Source of the DNA: JAXDMK01 sp963765955
GTDB taxonomy: Bacteria > Actinomycetota > Acidimicrobiia > Acidimicrobiales > AC-14
NCBI GenBank assembly: GCA_963765955.1
Contig: CAVXYA010000001.1
Location: forward strand, 15,091-79,090
Length of the DNA stretch: 64,000 nucleotides
Direction: 5' to 3'
Part shown: positions 15,005 through 24,368 of the stretch, one piece after another
How the letters are laid out: every line of letters begins with the position of its first letter
Numbering within the stretch: position 1 is the first letter of the stretch
Position numbers and translations under genes: made by a program
Notes under the pieces: model-generated
Databases searched by the model: none
Told to the model about the DNA's origin: nothing
The model's input: only the letters and a program-made list of their open reading frames with translations

Positions 15005-15610
15005 ATGTCCAAGAACCGCTCCATCATCGTCATCGCCCTGCTGGTCGCGGCGCTGTCCGCGGCCCTGCTCTTGATCGGCCTCGGAAGCAGCGGCCAGGCC
15101 GCCAGCCGCGGGCCGCTCCCCCATTCCCCTGCCGAGGACCTGTCCGCCGGAGCCCCGCAGCTCGTCGGCCAGACGGGGCCCGAGTCCGCGGCCGAGCCGC
15201 CGCCCGCCGCCGAGCCGGCCGCCGAGCCCCAGGGCGAGCCCGAGGCCGACCCCGGGGCCGACCCGGAGCCACAGCCCGATCCTGGCGTGCTCTCGGTGGG
15301 CCCGGCCAATATCGCCCTGGCCGACGGTGAGTGGACCGCCCAGTTCGTGGTGGCCAACGTCGGCGGAAGCGACATGAGCTGGCTCGCGGTAGGCGTGCCC
15401 TCCGAGGTCGGCCTGTCGGAAACCGAGGGGACCCTGGCCGGCGGCACCCAGACCGTCGTCACCGCCACCATCGACCACACTCAGCTGGCCAAAGGACCGT
15501 TCAGCCTCACGCTGCACGTGTCGGCCAACGACACGGCAGAATCCGTCACCTTCACCGGTCTCAAGAAGATCAAGGTCGTCGGCCCGGTCGGACCCGGAAA
15601 CTTCGGCTGA
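15005..15610 (+). CDS. Secreted protein with BACON-like domain
   Basis: 201 residues. N-terminal signal or anchor (SIIVIALLVAALSAALLLIGL), a Pro/Glu/Ala linker at about 55-92 and one beta-rich domain at about 94-195. The domain shares its layout with the outside part of the divergent sigma fusion protein: FVVANVGGSDMSWLAVG against VIVLGNDGDVPLAWLAS, then AGGTQTVVTATID against AAGAEAQVTVSLE, then LHVSANDTAESV against LRVSSDGGDAVV. The two may pack together or bind the same surface ligand. Divergent transcription suggests it belongs to that sigma factor's regulon. Confidence 0.7.
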   Translation: MSKNRSIIVIALLVAALSAALLLIGLGSSGQAASRGPLPHSPAEDLSAGAPQLVGQTGPESAAEPPPAAEPAAEPQGEPEADPGADPEPQPDPGVLSVGPANIALADGEWTAQFVVANVGGSDMSWLAVGVPSEVGLSETEGTLAGGTQTVVTATIDHTQLAKGPFSLTLHVSANDTAESVTFTGLKKIKVVGPVGPGNFG

Positions 15611-15714
15611 CACCTCCGCACATCAGGGCGAGCGTCCCGGAGGCCCAGGCGGCCGCCGGGACGCCGCCGCGTCGGGCCTCAAGTCGGCGCGCCCCGGTGC
15701 CGATGAGGTGGCAA

Positions 15715-16506
15715 ATGGGCGAACGGCGGTTCCGGCACCTCGTGTGGGTGGTGGCCGTCGGCGTGCTGGTGACCGTCGTCGGCGGGGCGGGAGTCGCGAC
15801 TGCCATCGGCCGTTCCTCCCAAGGGACGGATGCTCGCGCCCAGCTCTCGGCGACGAAGGTCGGCCACGGATCCGGCGCCGCCGAGCGGACGGGCATCCAG
15901 ACAGCGCCGACCCCGACGCACACCCTGTCCCCCGCGACCTCCGCTCTGGCGGCCACGGCGGTAGTCACCACGCGGACCGCGCCGACGCCGACGACGGTCG
16001 CAGCAGGACCGGAGGCGACGCCCACCCCTCCGCCGACGATGACCACCACGACGGAGCCGAGGGACTGGCTGGCGGAGCTGCCCCCTCGACCCTCACCGGC
16101 CAATCCGACAGCGTGGAGCCTGGAGGAGAACGGCGTCTCCGTCCAACTGCGAATGACGCCCATCGCCCCACACGTCGGCGACACCGTCGAGTTCACGATC
16201 GAGAGCTCGATAACCATCGCCGGCGGCGCCTGTTGCCTGACCTCACTCCGTGTCGGGCAGGAGATCATCTACCAACAGCCGCCCGACCCCGGGGGTTGCT
16301 CGGTGCCGCCGCCCGCCGAGCGCCAGGAGCACCGCGAAGGCCGGGTGAGCTACAAGATCACCGGGCCCGAGATCATGGTCATCCCCGGGCCCCTGATTCT
16401 GGACGTCGTCCTCTCGGTCGCCCGGCTCGACCCCTGCCAGGTGCCGTTCGGCCTGTCGGGCGCGTCCCTGAACGTGCCGGTGACCGCCCTCTACCCGCAT
16501 CGTTGA
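15715..16506 (+). CDS. Anchored protein with Thr/Pro linker, unknown
   Basis: 263 residues from the ATG at 15715, supported by GAGGTGG 5-9 nt upstream. A basic start and membrane segment (HLVWVVAVGVLVTVVGGAGV) are followed by a long Thr/Pro/Ala linker (about 75-125). A C-terminal beta-rich domain has HVGDTVEFTIESS, a CC pair in GGACCLTSLRV and two further Cys, probably disulfides. HVGDTVEF recalls transglutaminase-linked Ig-like domains, but I cannot name the family. It follows the BACON-like gene by 104 nt on the same strand. Confidence 0.6.
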   Translation: MGERRFRHLVWVVAVGVLVTVVGGAGVATAIGRSSQGTDARAQLSATKVGHGSGAAERTGIQTAPTPTHTLSPATSALAATAVVTTRTAPTPTTVAAGPEATPTPPPTMTTTTEPRDWLAELPPRPSPANPTAWSLEENGVSVQLRMTPIAPHVGDTVEFTIESSITIAGGACCLTSLRVGQEIIYQQPPDPGGCSVPPPAERQEHREGRVSYKITGPEIMVIPGPLILDVVLSVARLDPCQVPFGLSGASLNVPVTALYPHR

Positions 16507-16646
16507 GACCGCGCCACCTTCAACGCACCGACCGGGTCGCGCAATCCTCCCCATGGTGCCCCGGATCTGGCTCTGTCCGGCGGGCCCGGGGTGGCGGCCC
16601 AGCGCCCGGTTCATGCCAGTGGGCCCGGAGCGACGACAATGGGCGC

Positions 16647-16940
16647 ATGAGTCCGAACGACGTGATCCAGGCCCTGACCAGCGGCGACCAGGCGAGCATC
16701 GAGAACGCGGTGAAGGCGGAGCTGCGGGAGATGGTGCAGGTGCCGGCGTTGGTGCAGCTATGGGCGGAGGCGACCGAGCACATCGGCGCTTACGTCGAGA
16801 CCGGTGAGGAGGTCGTGATGCGCGACCTCACGATGGTCTTCGAGAAGGGGATCGCCCATCTCCAGGTGGTCTACATCGGCGACGAGATCACCGGCATCAC
16901 CATGCGGCCCGGTCATCCGACGGCCCGCTTCGGCGAGTGA
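16647..16940 (+). CDS. DUF3887-like small protein
   Basis: 97 residues. The pattern fits DUF3887: a helical start (NDVIQALTSGDQASIENAV), VPALVQLWAEATEHIGAY, then strands VVMRDLTMVFEKGIAHLQVVY and EITGITMRPG. DUF3887 domains are usually found before alpha/beta hydrolases or in secreted proteins; here it stands alone without a signal, just before a patatin-like lipase gene. GACAAT lies 6 nt before the ATG, suggesting a leaderless start. Confidence 0.65.
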   Translation: MSPNDVIQALTSGDQASIENAVKAELREMVQVPALVQLWAEATEHIGAYVETGEEVVMRDLTMVFEKGIAHLQVVYIGDEITGITMRPGHPTARFGE

Positions 16941-17042
16941 GTCTCCGGCGGCGCGCTCGTCGGCGATGCGCCACCGCCCAGTGGCAGGGCGGTCGGGCGG
17001 TGGCGTGAGGTGTCTGAACCCGGTCTTGCCAGGAATGGTTGA

Positions 17043-18194
17043 ATGGCGCCGCTGGGCGTCGACCACATGGGGGGACGGGTGACCACCGACGAGGCGTTGC
17101 CGGCGGACGAGGCGAGCGGGCCGGCGCGACCGCCGCGGCGCGACGTCCCCATCATCCGGGTGCTGTCGATCGACGGCGGCGGGCTCCGGGGCGTGATCCC
17201 GCTGCGGATCCTCATCGAGCTCGAGCGGCTCACGGGACGGGGCGCGGCCACCCTGTTCGACGTCGTCGCGGGGACGTCCACCGGTGGGGTCGTCGCCATG
17301 GCGCTCTGCCGCCCGGACGACGACGGCCGCCCGGCCATGTCCGCCGCGACCATCCTCGAGATCTACCTGAAGTGGGCGCCCCTGATCTTCGTCAAGCCGA
17401 CCCTACGCACCGCCTTTGCCCTGGCCCGGCAGCGGCCGGGGCGGCTCGCCCTGCGCCAGCGGGCGGGGGCGCTGGTGACGCCCCGCAAGTACGGCAACGC
17501 CCGCTACAGCGCCGAGGGGATCGAGTCCTTGTACAAGGACTGCATGGGCGACGCCCGCCTGGCCGACGCCATCACCGACGTGATCGTGCCCGCCTACGAC
17601 TGGAAGGCGGGCCGGGCAGTGGTCTTCCGCAGCCGGGCCGCCAAGCGGGACGGGATCAACCCCACCATGGTGGAGGTGTCGCGGGCCACCTCGGCCGCGC
17701 CGACCTACTTCCCTCCGATGCGCATCACCGGTGAGGGGGGCAAGGAGCTGATCTGCATCGACGGGGGGGTGGCCGCCAACAACCCGTCGACGGTCGCCTA
17801 CTACGAGGCATTGGTCGAGGAGCGTGAGCTCGGGGTGGACGCCGACTTCCTCATGGTCTCGCTCGGCACCGGCCGCCCGCCGGAGGAGATCCCGACCTAC
17901 GAGGAGCTGTGGAGCCGGGGCTGGCTCTCGCTGGGGATGGGGATGCTCAACGTGGTCTTCGACGGCACCAGCGAGATCGCCGACGAGCTGATGCGGGTGA
18001 TCATCTCGGCCAAGGAGCCGTACAGCCGCTACTTCCGGTTCCAGACCGAGCTCCGCGGCTGCAGCCTCGATCTCGACGATTCGAGCGCCGCGAACCTGGC
18101 TGCCCTGTGCCGGTTGGGAGATCAGCTCGTCGAGGAACGGCGGGCCGACCTGGAGACGTTGGCGGAGCGGCTCATGATCGCACCGTCTGCCTGA
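17043..18194 (+). CDS. Patatin-like phospholipase
   Basis: 383 residues (an inner GTG at 17079 is also possible). The patatin core is complete: oxyanion loop GGGLRG (45-50), nucleophile elbow GTSTG (Ser79) and DGG (Asp240), giving the Ser-Asp dyad. The domain is the soluble bacterial type related to CapV and plant patatin, with no membrane segment. It would release fatty acids from phospholipids. The next gene is a CFA-synthase-like methyltransferase, so lipid turnover is the likely context; no cyclic-nucleotide synthase for a CBASS role is nearby. Confidence 0.9.
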   Translation: MAPLGVDHMGGRVTTDEALPADEASGPARPPRRDVPIIRVLSIDGGGLRGVIPLRILIELERLTGRGAATLFDVVAGTSTGGVVAMALCRPDDDGRPAMSAATILEIYLKWAPLIFVKPTLRTAFALARQRPGRLALRQRAGALVTPRKYGNARYSAEGIESLYKDCMGDARLADAITDVIVPAYDWKAGRAVVFRSRAAKRDGINPTMVEVSRATSAAPTYFPPMRITGEGGKELICIDGGVAANNPSTVAYYEALVEERELGVDADFLMVSLGTGRPPEEIPTYEELWSRGWLSLGMGMLNVVFDGTSEIADELMRVIISAKEPYSRYFRFQTELRGCSLDLDDSSAANLAALCRLGDQLVEERRADLETLAERLMIAPSA

Positions 18195-18209
18195 GCAGGA
18201 GGCCTCACC

Positions 18210-19478
18210 GTGTACATCGACGGTCCCCTCGACGGGGCGGCCCTTGAGGACCGGGTCCGCGCCCTCGGCCGGGGCTCGATCCCCACCTTCGAGCTGTGCC
18301 TTCCCGACCGCCCGCCGCGGGTGATCGGACGGGGCGACCCGAAGTTCTCGTTCGTCGCCCATGACGGGGCCGGGGTCGAGGCGCTGGAGTCGCTGGACGA
18401 GCTGCGTATCGGCGAGGCCTACCTCGACGGCCACGTCGACATCCGGGGCGACATGGCCGCCGCCTTGGAGATGCGGCCGCTCCTCCGCGACCGGCACCTG
18501 CTCACCAGCCTGTGGCACACCGTCGGCGCGGCCGTCGTCTCCGGCCGGGTCGATCGGGACCGGCGGGCCATCCGGGCGCACTACGAGGCCGATCCCGAGT
18601 TCTGGCTGTGCTTCCTCGACCGGGAGGTCCACGCCTACTCGCACGGGATCTTCGAGCACGACGACGAGGCCCTCGAGCGGGCGATCGTGCGCAAGCTCGA
18701 CTACGCCATCGACGCGTGCCGGCTCGGCCCGGGGTCGCGGGTGCTCGACGTGGGCGCGGGCTGGGGCGCTTTCGTCGCATTCGCCGGCCGCCGCGGCATC
18801 GAGGTCACGGGGTTGACGATCTCGTCGGAGTCGCGTCGGTATGTGGCCGGGGTGATCGAGCGGGAGGGCCTGCCGTGCGCGGTGGTCGAGGAGCACCTCT
18901 TCGAGCACCGGCCGCGGGAGCTGTACGACGCCATCGTCGTCCTCGGCGTCACCGAGCACCTGACCGACTACCCGGCGACGCTGCGGGAGTTCCAACGGGT
19001 GCTCAAGCCCGGCGGTCGGGTGTACCTGGACGCGACCGGGTCGCGGCGGAAGTGGGCCATGTCGACCTTCGCCCGGGCCCACGTCTGGCCCGGCGGCGGG
19101 ACGCCCATGCGCGTGAGCAGCTACCTACGGGCGGTCGAGCGGAGCGCGTTCGACCTGGTCGAGGTGCGCAGCGATCGCCACAACTACGCCCTCACCACCC
19201 GTCGGTGGGCGGAGAACCTGGAGTCGAACCGGGACGTGGTCGTCAAACGGTGGGGCGAGCGGACGTACCGGCTGTTCAGGGTCTACCTCTGGGGCTCGTC
19301 GTCCGCGCTGGCCAGGGGAACCCTGGAGGCGTATCGCCTGGTTATGGAACTGCCCTCCCCCGTCCCCCACCGCAAGGAGATGCGGCGCCTGGGGACGGTC
19401 GGCCGCTCCGCCCGAGCCGTCGTCGATCGCAGGTTGCACGGCCGGCCAGAGAGGGGAAGCCGCTCCCAAGGCAACTGA
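18210..19478 (+). CDS. Cyclopropane-fatty-acyl-phospholipid synthase-like methyltransferase
   Basis: 422 residues from GTG, with AGGAGG 6 nt upstream. An N-terminal SCP2/lipid-binding-like part (FELCLPDRPPRVIG to about 100) is followed by HYEADPEFWLCFLD, the CFA signature region, and SAM motif VLDVGAGWGAFV (178-189). GVTEHLTDYPATL and the C-terminal lobe complete it. CFA synthases methylenate cis double bonds of membrane lipids. The active-site Cys region is altered (YSHGIF instead of YSCAYF), so it may be a methyltransferase with another lipid product. Sixteen nt after the patatin gene. Confidence 0.82.
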   Translation: MYIDGPLDGAALEDRVRALGRGSIPTFELCLPDRPPRVIGRGDPKFSFVAHDGAGVEALESLDELRIGEAYLDGHVDIRGDMAAALEMRPLLRDRHLLTSLWHTVGAAVVSGRVDRDRRAIRAHYEADPEFWLCFLDREVHAYSHGIFEHDDEALERAIVRKLDYAIDACRLGPGSRVLDVGAGWGAFVAFAGRRGIEVTGLTISSESRRYVAGVIEREGLPCAVVEEHLFEHRPRELYDAIVVLGVTEHLTDYPATLREFQRVLKPGGRVYLDATGSRRKWAMSTFARAHVWPGGGTPMRVSSYLRAVERSAFDLVEVRSDRHNYALTTRRWAENLESNRDVVVKRWGERTYRLFRVYLWGSSSALARGTLEAYRLVMELPSPVPHRKEMRRLGTVGRSARAVVDRRLHGRPERGSRSQGN

Positions 19479-19488
19479 AAGAGGAACC

Positions 19489-19674
19489 ATGACCACGCCA
19501 GCCCCGACGGTCACGGAGCACGACGACTTCGAGCGACAGCTCCTCGAGCTGCGCAAGCGCGAGAAGGCACACACCCGCGAGGGCGACGCGATCGCCGCGG
19601 CCCGGCGCCGGCTGCCCATGACAGAGGTGCCGCCCGAGACCACCGTCATCGGTCCCGACGGCCCGGTGCGCTGA
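19489..19674 (+). pseudogene. Short DUF899-like N-terminal fragment
   Basis: 61 residues. LLELRKREKAHTREGDAIAAARRRLPMTEV and GPDGPVR match the N-terminal helical part of DUF899 thioredoxin-fold proteins, which run to about 220 residues. The thioredoxin domain is missing and no other frame continues it. A clear GAGGAA ribosome site precedes the ATG, so it may still be translated as a small protein. It follows the CFA-like gene by 10 nt. Confidence 0.6.
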
Positions 19675-19745
19675 TTGGGCCTAGGGACGGCGGTCGACCG
19701 GTGCCCCAGTGGACGCGCCCGGGCGTCACCGGGGTCGCAGGCTCG

Positions 19746-20402
19746 CTACCGACGGGTGAAGGTCACGTGGGTGACACCGCTGGGTGAGGAGACCGCCTCG
19801 ATGTCGTAGCGCTCCTCGACACCCTCGATGCCGTCCCACAGGCGAACGCCGCGGCCGAGCAGGATCGGCACCTGCACGACGTGGAGCGTGTCGATGAGGT
19901 CGGCAGCGAGGAAGTCCCGGACGACGGTCGGGCCACCGCCGACGCGCACGTCGAGGTCGCCGGCTGCCTCCCGGGCGAGGTCGAGCGCCTCGTGCGGGTT
20001 GGCGTCGACGAAGTGGAACACGGTGCCGCCCTCCATCTCGATCGACGGGCGCGGGTGGTGGGTGAGGACGAACACCGGCGAGTGGAACGGCGGGTTCGGC
20101 CCCCACCAGCCCCGCCACTCGGCGTCGGTGCCGACATCGGTCCACGGGCCGGTCTGGGGGCCGAACTTGCCCCGGCCCATGATCTCGGCACCACAGCCAC
20201 GGGCATGGCGTTCGGCGAACGAGTGGTCGACACCCGCAGTGCCACCGGGCTCACCGACCATCGACCGCCAGAACCGGGTGGCGAACATCCACTCGTGCAG
20301 GCGTTCCCCGGCGTGACCGAACGGCGCTTCGAACGTGATGCCGTCGCCCGTCCCGAATCCGTCGAGGGAGATCGAGAAGTTGTGGACGCGGACCTGGGAC
20401 AT
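19746..20402 (-). CDS. Dihydrofolate reductase-family (RibD C-like) protein
   Basis: 218 residues from the ATG at 20402, preceded by GGGAGG. SQVRVHNFSISLDGF is the usual start; GAEIMGRGKFGP, SPVFVLTHHPR, GGGPTVVRDFLAADLIDTLHVVQVPILLG complete the RibD_C/DHFR-like fold. Such proteins are predicted NADPH reductases whose substrates are mostly unknown. The family is often annotated as dihydrofolate reductase without proof. It stands alone. Confidence 0.87.
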   Translation of the reverse strand: MSQVRVHNFSISLDGFGTGDGITFEAPFGHAGERLHEWMFATRFWRSMVGEPGGTAGVDHSFAERHARGCGAEIMGRGKFGPQTGPWTDVGTDAEWRGWWGPNPPFHSPVFVLTHHPRPSIEMEGGTVFHFVDANPHEALDLAREAAGDLDVRVGGGPTVVRDFLAADLIDTLHVVQVPILLGRGVRLWDGIEGVEERYDIEAVSSPSGVTHVTFTRR

Positions 20403-20519
20403 GGCGACCTCCCGAACGGTAGCCACCGTCGCCCACGAGGCGCACACGCGCCGCATCGAACCGTAGGTACTGATGCGTGTCGTCGCCTGACCGTCAGGCC
20501 CAGCCCCTCCGGTGATGGC

Positions 20520-21413
20520 TCATCGGCTCGGTTGCCCATCGCTGCGGAGGGAGGCTGCAGCCGTGTGATGGAGGATCGCGGGCACGATGGTCGGCCAATC
20601 GGCTCTGTCGACGCCGTGGCCGGCTCCATCGACCGGTAGCAGCATGGCGCCGGGGATCTCCTCGGCCAACACCTGGCCGTGCGCGAGCGGGAACATCGGG
20701 TCGGCCGTGCCGTGGATCACAAGCGTTGGCATGGTGATCGACGACAGTGGCGGATGTGGCCTGTCGCCGTGAGCCATGAGGTCGTGGTTCTGCAGCGACA
20801 CGACGTTGTCTGCGCGCCCTACGTCACGGCGGACGAGGTCACGGCAGGCGGCTTCGTCGAATGTTCGGCTCGGGCCGGCGAGAACCCGGGAGTAGCCGAC
20901 GAGGTAGTCGATCACCGACTCGCGGTCCGTCCAGTCGACCTTCGCTTCGGCCAAGAAGCGACTGAAATCGGCGGTTGGCGGTGGGAGATCCCGGTCGACG
21001 GGTATCGCGGGCGAGGTGCTGATGAGGACGAGCGTCGAGACACGATCGGCGAAGTCCAGGGCCAAGAGTTGCGCCATGGCCCCGCCCGCGGATACGCCCA
21101 CCACGTGTGCCGACCCGAGACCGTAGGCATCGAGCACGCCGGCAGCGTCGGCCACCAGGTCGGCACCGCTGTAACCGGGGCGCCCGGGTTCGTAGGTGGT
21201 TGATCGGCCTGTGTCGCGGTGGTCGTAACGGATCACGAAGCGGCCGCCGTCGGCAAGGCGCCGGCAGAACTCCTCCTCCCACCACAGCATGGATGCGCCG
21301 AGACCCATGACAAGAAGAACCGGCAAATCGGTCGGTTCGCCGAAGGGCTCAGCGCGCTCGGCCAAGTCGCTCCCTCCCGCGGCAGCCTTTGGGTGGACGC
21401 CCCGCGAACACAA
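20520..21413 (-). CDS. Alpha/beta hydrolase
   Basis: 297 residues. PVLLVMGLGASMLWWEEEF, RYDHRDTGRST, nucleophile elbow VGVSAGGAMA (Ser), HGTADPMFPL (Asp) and GAGHGVD (His) give a full catalytic triad. The pattern is like streptomycete aclacinomycin methylesterase RdmC-type hydrolases. The first 25 residues before FGEPTD are unlike relatives and start at a weak TTG codon, so the true start may be the inner TTG at GACTTG or the N-terminus may be rearranged. Confidence 0.85.
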   Translation of the reverse strand: MCSRGVHPKAAAGGSDLAERAEPFGEPTDLPVLLVMGLGASMLWWEEEFCRRLADGGRFVIRYDHRDTGRSTTYEPGRPGYSGADLVADAAGVLDAYGLGSAHVVGVSAGGAMAQLLALDFADRVSTLVLISTSPAIPVDRDLPPPTADFSRFLAEAKVDWTDRESVIDYLVGYSRVLAGPSRTFDEAACRDLVRRDVGRADNVVSLQNHDLMAHGDRPHPPLSSITMPTLVIHGTADPMFPLAHGQVLAEEIPGAMLLPVDGAGHGVDRADWPTIVPAILHHTAAASLRSDGQPSR

Positions 21414-22034
21414 TTAGCTCCGCGCGCCGGACTCATCGATCGGCGCGGACACGCCGATCTTGCCACGATCACCGCAAAGATCGACGGGTACGGATTCGCG
21501 CGCGAGAGCCGAGAGTCCCAGGACGCGCAGCCCCAGGCCCCTCCCCTGGGTGACGAGCCCGGTCGAGGCCACGCCTTCGACCCTCCTCGAAGAGGCGTCT
21601 CGGGATGTGCCGCTCTTCCCCTCGCCCGCTGGCGCGGCCCGCAAGCAGACCAGCGGCTTGGAGCGTTACCGCCCGCCTGTCGCACCGACCGCCCGGCGAT
21701 GTAGCCGGCAATCCTGCCTCGGGTGATCGGGCAGCGGAGCTGTCTCGCTCCTCAGGGAGAACTCACAGTCGTCTCCCGCGGCGTCATCGTCGCCCCGCCT
21801 CGGGTAATCGCCCCCTGGAAGCCAAATCCGGTCCAGCACGTGGAACGAAACTCCAGTACCTGGCGAATGCCGGCCGGGCATCAGCGACGGGCGAGTCCCG
21901 GCACTTTCCCCTCTAGTCGTTCAGCGGACCGTTTGGAAGCGCGAGCCGCCGCGGCGAGCCTGACCCAGGAAACCTGTCCAGAAGTCATCGGAATGCTGCC
22001 ATAGGTGTCGCAGGGTCATGGTAGAATCGAACGT
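21414..22034. other. Long stretch with no recognisable gene
   Basis: About 620 bases. Frames here are short, lack family motifs and have no ribosome sites. I saw no tRNA-like cloverleaf, no terminal repeats and no transposase remnant. At the right end a TAGAAT box precedes the HNH gene. It may be a decayed accessory region. Confidence 0.5.
22022..22034 (+). promoter_or_regulatory. -10 box of the DUF222/HNH gene, leaderless start
   Basis: TAGAAT (22022-22027) is followed by 7 nt and the ATG at 22035. No purine-rich ribosome site is present. Confidence 0.5.
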
Positions 22035-23271
22035 ATGATCGGCCTGCGGGTGGGCGAGCTGGTGGCGGGATTGGAAGAGGTGCTGGCCGAGCTCGACCCC
22101 GAGGCGCTGGGTGCGAGCGAGTCGCTCGAGCTGATGGGCGCCTTCGCCCGCATGCAGCGCCTGGGGGCGGCGGGCACGGTGCTGTGTTCGCGGCGGATGG
22201 CGGAATCCCAGGCCTGGTTCTCGACTGGCCATCGCTCGCCGGCGCATCTGCTGGCCGATGCCACCGGTGTCGGCGTCGGCCAGGCGGTGGACCTGCTGGA
22301 GGCGGCCGAGGCCATGCGCGCGCCTGCCGGCCACGGAGGACAGGTTCCGCTCCGGTGCGCTCACCGAGCGCCAGGCGGTGGAGGTGGCCACTGCCGCAGT
22401 CGCCGATCAGGGCTCGGAAGCGGAGCTGTTGGAGCTGGCCGAGGCCGGGTCCTTCCCCGAGCTGCAACGGGCGGCGGCCCGGGTGCGGGCGGCGGCCACC
22501 GACGACGACGAGCGCCACCGCCGGGCGCATCGTCGGCGCCACCTGCGCCACTGGGTCGATCTCGAAGGGTCATTCCGCTTCTCCGGCAGCCTCACCCCCG
22601 AAGCGGGCGCCATCGTGCTGGCCGCCCTCGAGCCCCACCGCCAGGCCATCGCCCGACGGGCGGCGGAGGACCATCGGGGCCGGAGTCGCAAACGTCGGGA
22701 TGCCGATAGCGCAGTGGTGGCCGACGCGCTGGTGGCCATGGCCCGGGCCGCGACCGCCGCCCAGCCCGCCGATGCCCTGCGACCCCCGTCGGCCATGATC
22801 CACGTGCGGGTCGACCACGGTGCGCTGCGGCGGGGCCACACCGAGCGGGGCGAGGTGTGCGAGGTGCCGGGGGCGGGGCCGGTCACGGTGGGCTGGGTCA
22901 ACAGCCTGCTGGCCGACGCCGTCGTGGCCGCGCTCGAGGTCGACGACGGCGAGGTGCGCAAGGTGGTGCACCTGGGCCGTGGCATTCCCGCCCGGGTGCG
23001 CACCGCGCTGCTGGAGCGAGACCCGGTCTGCGTGGTGCCCGGCTGTGGCGTCGCCAACGACCTGGAGATCGACCACGTCCGCCCGGTCGCCGAGGGCGGC
23101 CGCAGCGAGCTGGCCAACCTCTGCCGCCTCTGCCGGTTCCACCACTACCTCAAGACCCACCACCGCTGGCGCGTCTCCCGGCGGGGCAAACGTTGGCTAT
23201 GGGAGGGGCCCCACGGCCCCCCTCCCGACCCCCGGGCCCGCCAACCCGAGCTGACGGCCGCCTCGGGCTAG
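22035..23271 (+). CDS. DUF222 / HNH endonuclease (13E12-type), frameshifted
   Basis: The protein is continuous across two frames: MIGLRVGELVAGLEEVL through LLEAAEAMRA in the first, then LPATEDRFRSGALTERQ onward in the second. The switch is a +1 change at CC 22323-22324. DUF222 spans the first about 290 residues. The HNH nuclease motif is CVVPGCGVANDLEIDHV, then GGRSELANLCRLC and FHHYLKTHH. Total about 410 residues, normal for this multicopy actinobacterial family, whose role is unclear and may be mobile. The break may be sequencing error. Confidence 0.85.
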
Positions 23272-23883
23272 ACCGCGCCCGTCGGGCGCCCGGGGCCACG
23301 AACGACCGTCACCGCGCCCATCGAGCATGGGGGCCCACCGGCGGCGATCGCTCTAGACCGTCGCCGGAGGTCTCCGAGATGTGCCGGAGCATCGCTGGCG
23401 CCGTCGTGCTCGGCGATGAACCCTCGGTGGGCGTCGACGTCACGCCTTCCAGACATGCTCGGCGGCCAGGGGGTCTCCGGCAAGTGCCGTTCCTCTCCGC
23501 CCTCCTCCCGGGCGTCGTGAGCGGTAACGGCCCTCGTCCGCAATTATCGCCCGCCTGGGCATGCGCATGGGTGGCGTGTCCACTCGTGAGGACCAATCGA
23601 ACGGTGCCCGGCGCGTCGCCACGCACCCCCGGAGCGGCACGGTGATATTGACGCCCCCGGCAGAAGCACCGTCACGTTCCCGACGCCGGGCACTGTCCAC
23701 CTTCGCGTCGCTTCATACGAGTGCGTTGTGTCCTCGGCAAACCCGTCGAGCAGAGCGGTGAACCGGAGCGCACGTAAGCCAGGTCGGGCTACCTACGCTC
23801 GCCCGCCACTCATCGCCGGCGATGACAAGACGACCGCGAGCGACTCCGCGGGAACAGGCCTGTACAGCCGATACCGTGGCTCT
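23272..23883. other. Long stretch with no recognisable gene
   Basis: About 610 bases after the HNH gene. Several overlapping short frames exist on both strands, but none has a family motif, ribosome site or consistent codon use. No RNA gene was seen. Confidence 0.5.
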
Positions 23884-24144
23884 GTGACGCGAGTGCCGGG
23901 TGGAGTGGTGCACGAGCTTCCAGGTGACCTCCGGGAAGCGCTGGTGGCCAACTCCTCTGCACTCGATGCCTGGGAGGACATCACACCTCTGGCCCGCAAC
24001 GAGTTCATCTGCTGGGTCGAGGATGCCAAGCAGGCGACGACACGAGCGCGCCGCATTCGCCGGACCCAGGAGGAGCTGGAGGACGGCCAGCGCCGACCCT
24101 GCTGCTGGCCAGGGTGCGACCACCGCGAGCGCACCGGCAGCTAG
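23884..24144 (+). CDS. YdeI/OmpD-associated family C-terminal domain protein
   Basis: 86 residues from the GTG at 23884. VVHELPGDLREALVANSSAL, AWEDITPLARNEFICWV, EDAKQATTRARRIRRTQEEL and RRPCCWPGCDHRERTG match the short stand-alone YdeI-associated domain very well, including the terminal CCWPGC. The family has been tied to bacteriocin resistance, but the mechanism is not known. A longer in-frame start at 23728 would add 52 unlike residues. Confidence 0.8.
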   Translation: MTRVPGGVVHELPGDLREALVANSSALDAWEDITPLARNEFICWVEDAKQATTRARRIRRTQEELEDGQRRPCCWPGCDHRERTGS

Positions 24145-24368
24145 CGCCCTGGACGGCGACCATCGGGAACGGCCGTGGGGCAGCCCTGTCACGTGGCTTG
24201 TCTGCGTCGCACGAGTCCATCGGTGGGGTGACCTGGGAGGCACGTGGGCCGCACCTTGGCGGCCACGCACCCGAACCGGGCTGGTTCTCGACGTCTGAGA
24301 GCGTTCCACGCGGGAGCGACCGAGCGATCGCCGGCCAGCGTCCCACTTCGGTGATAACGCACGTCGGC

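Noticed and set aside
17043..18194. CBASS effector CapV identity for the patatin-like gene
   Set aside because: No cyclic-nucleotide synthase or accessory CBASS gene nearby; lipid-enzyme neighbours explain it better.
17403..19082. 559-residue minus-strand frame opposite patatin and CFA-like genes
   Set aside because: Antisense shadow; both plus-strand genes carry full catalytic motifs.
23440..23700. 86-residue minus-strand frame ending GDPLAAEHVWKA
   Set aside because: No family similarity or ribosome site, and codon use is not convincing.
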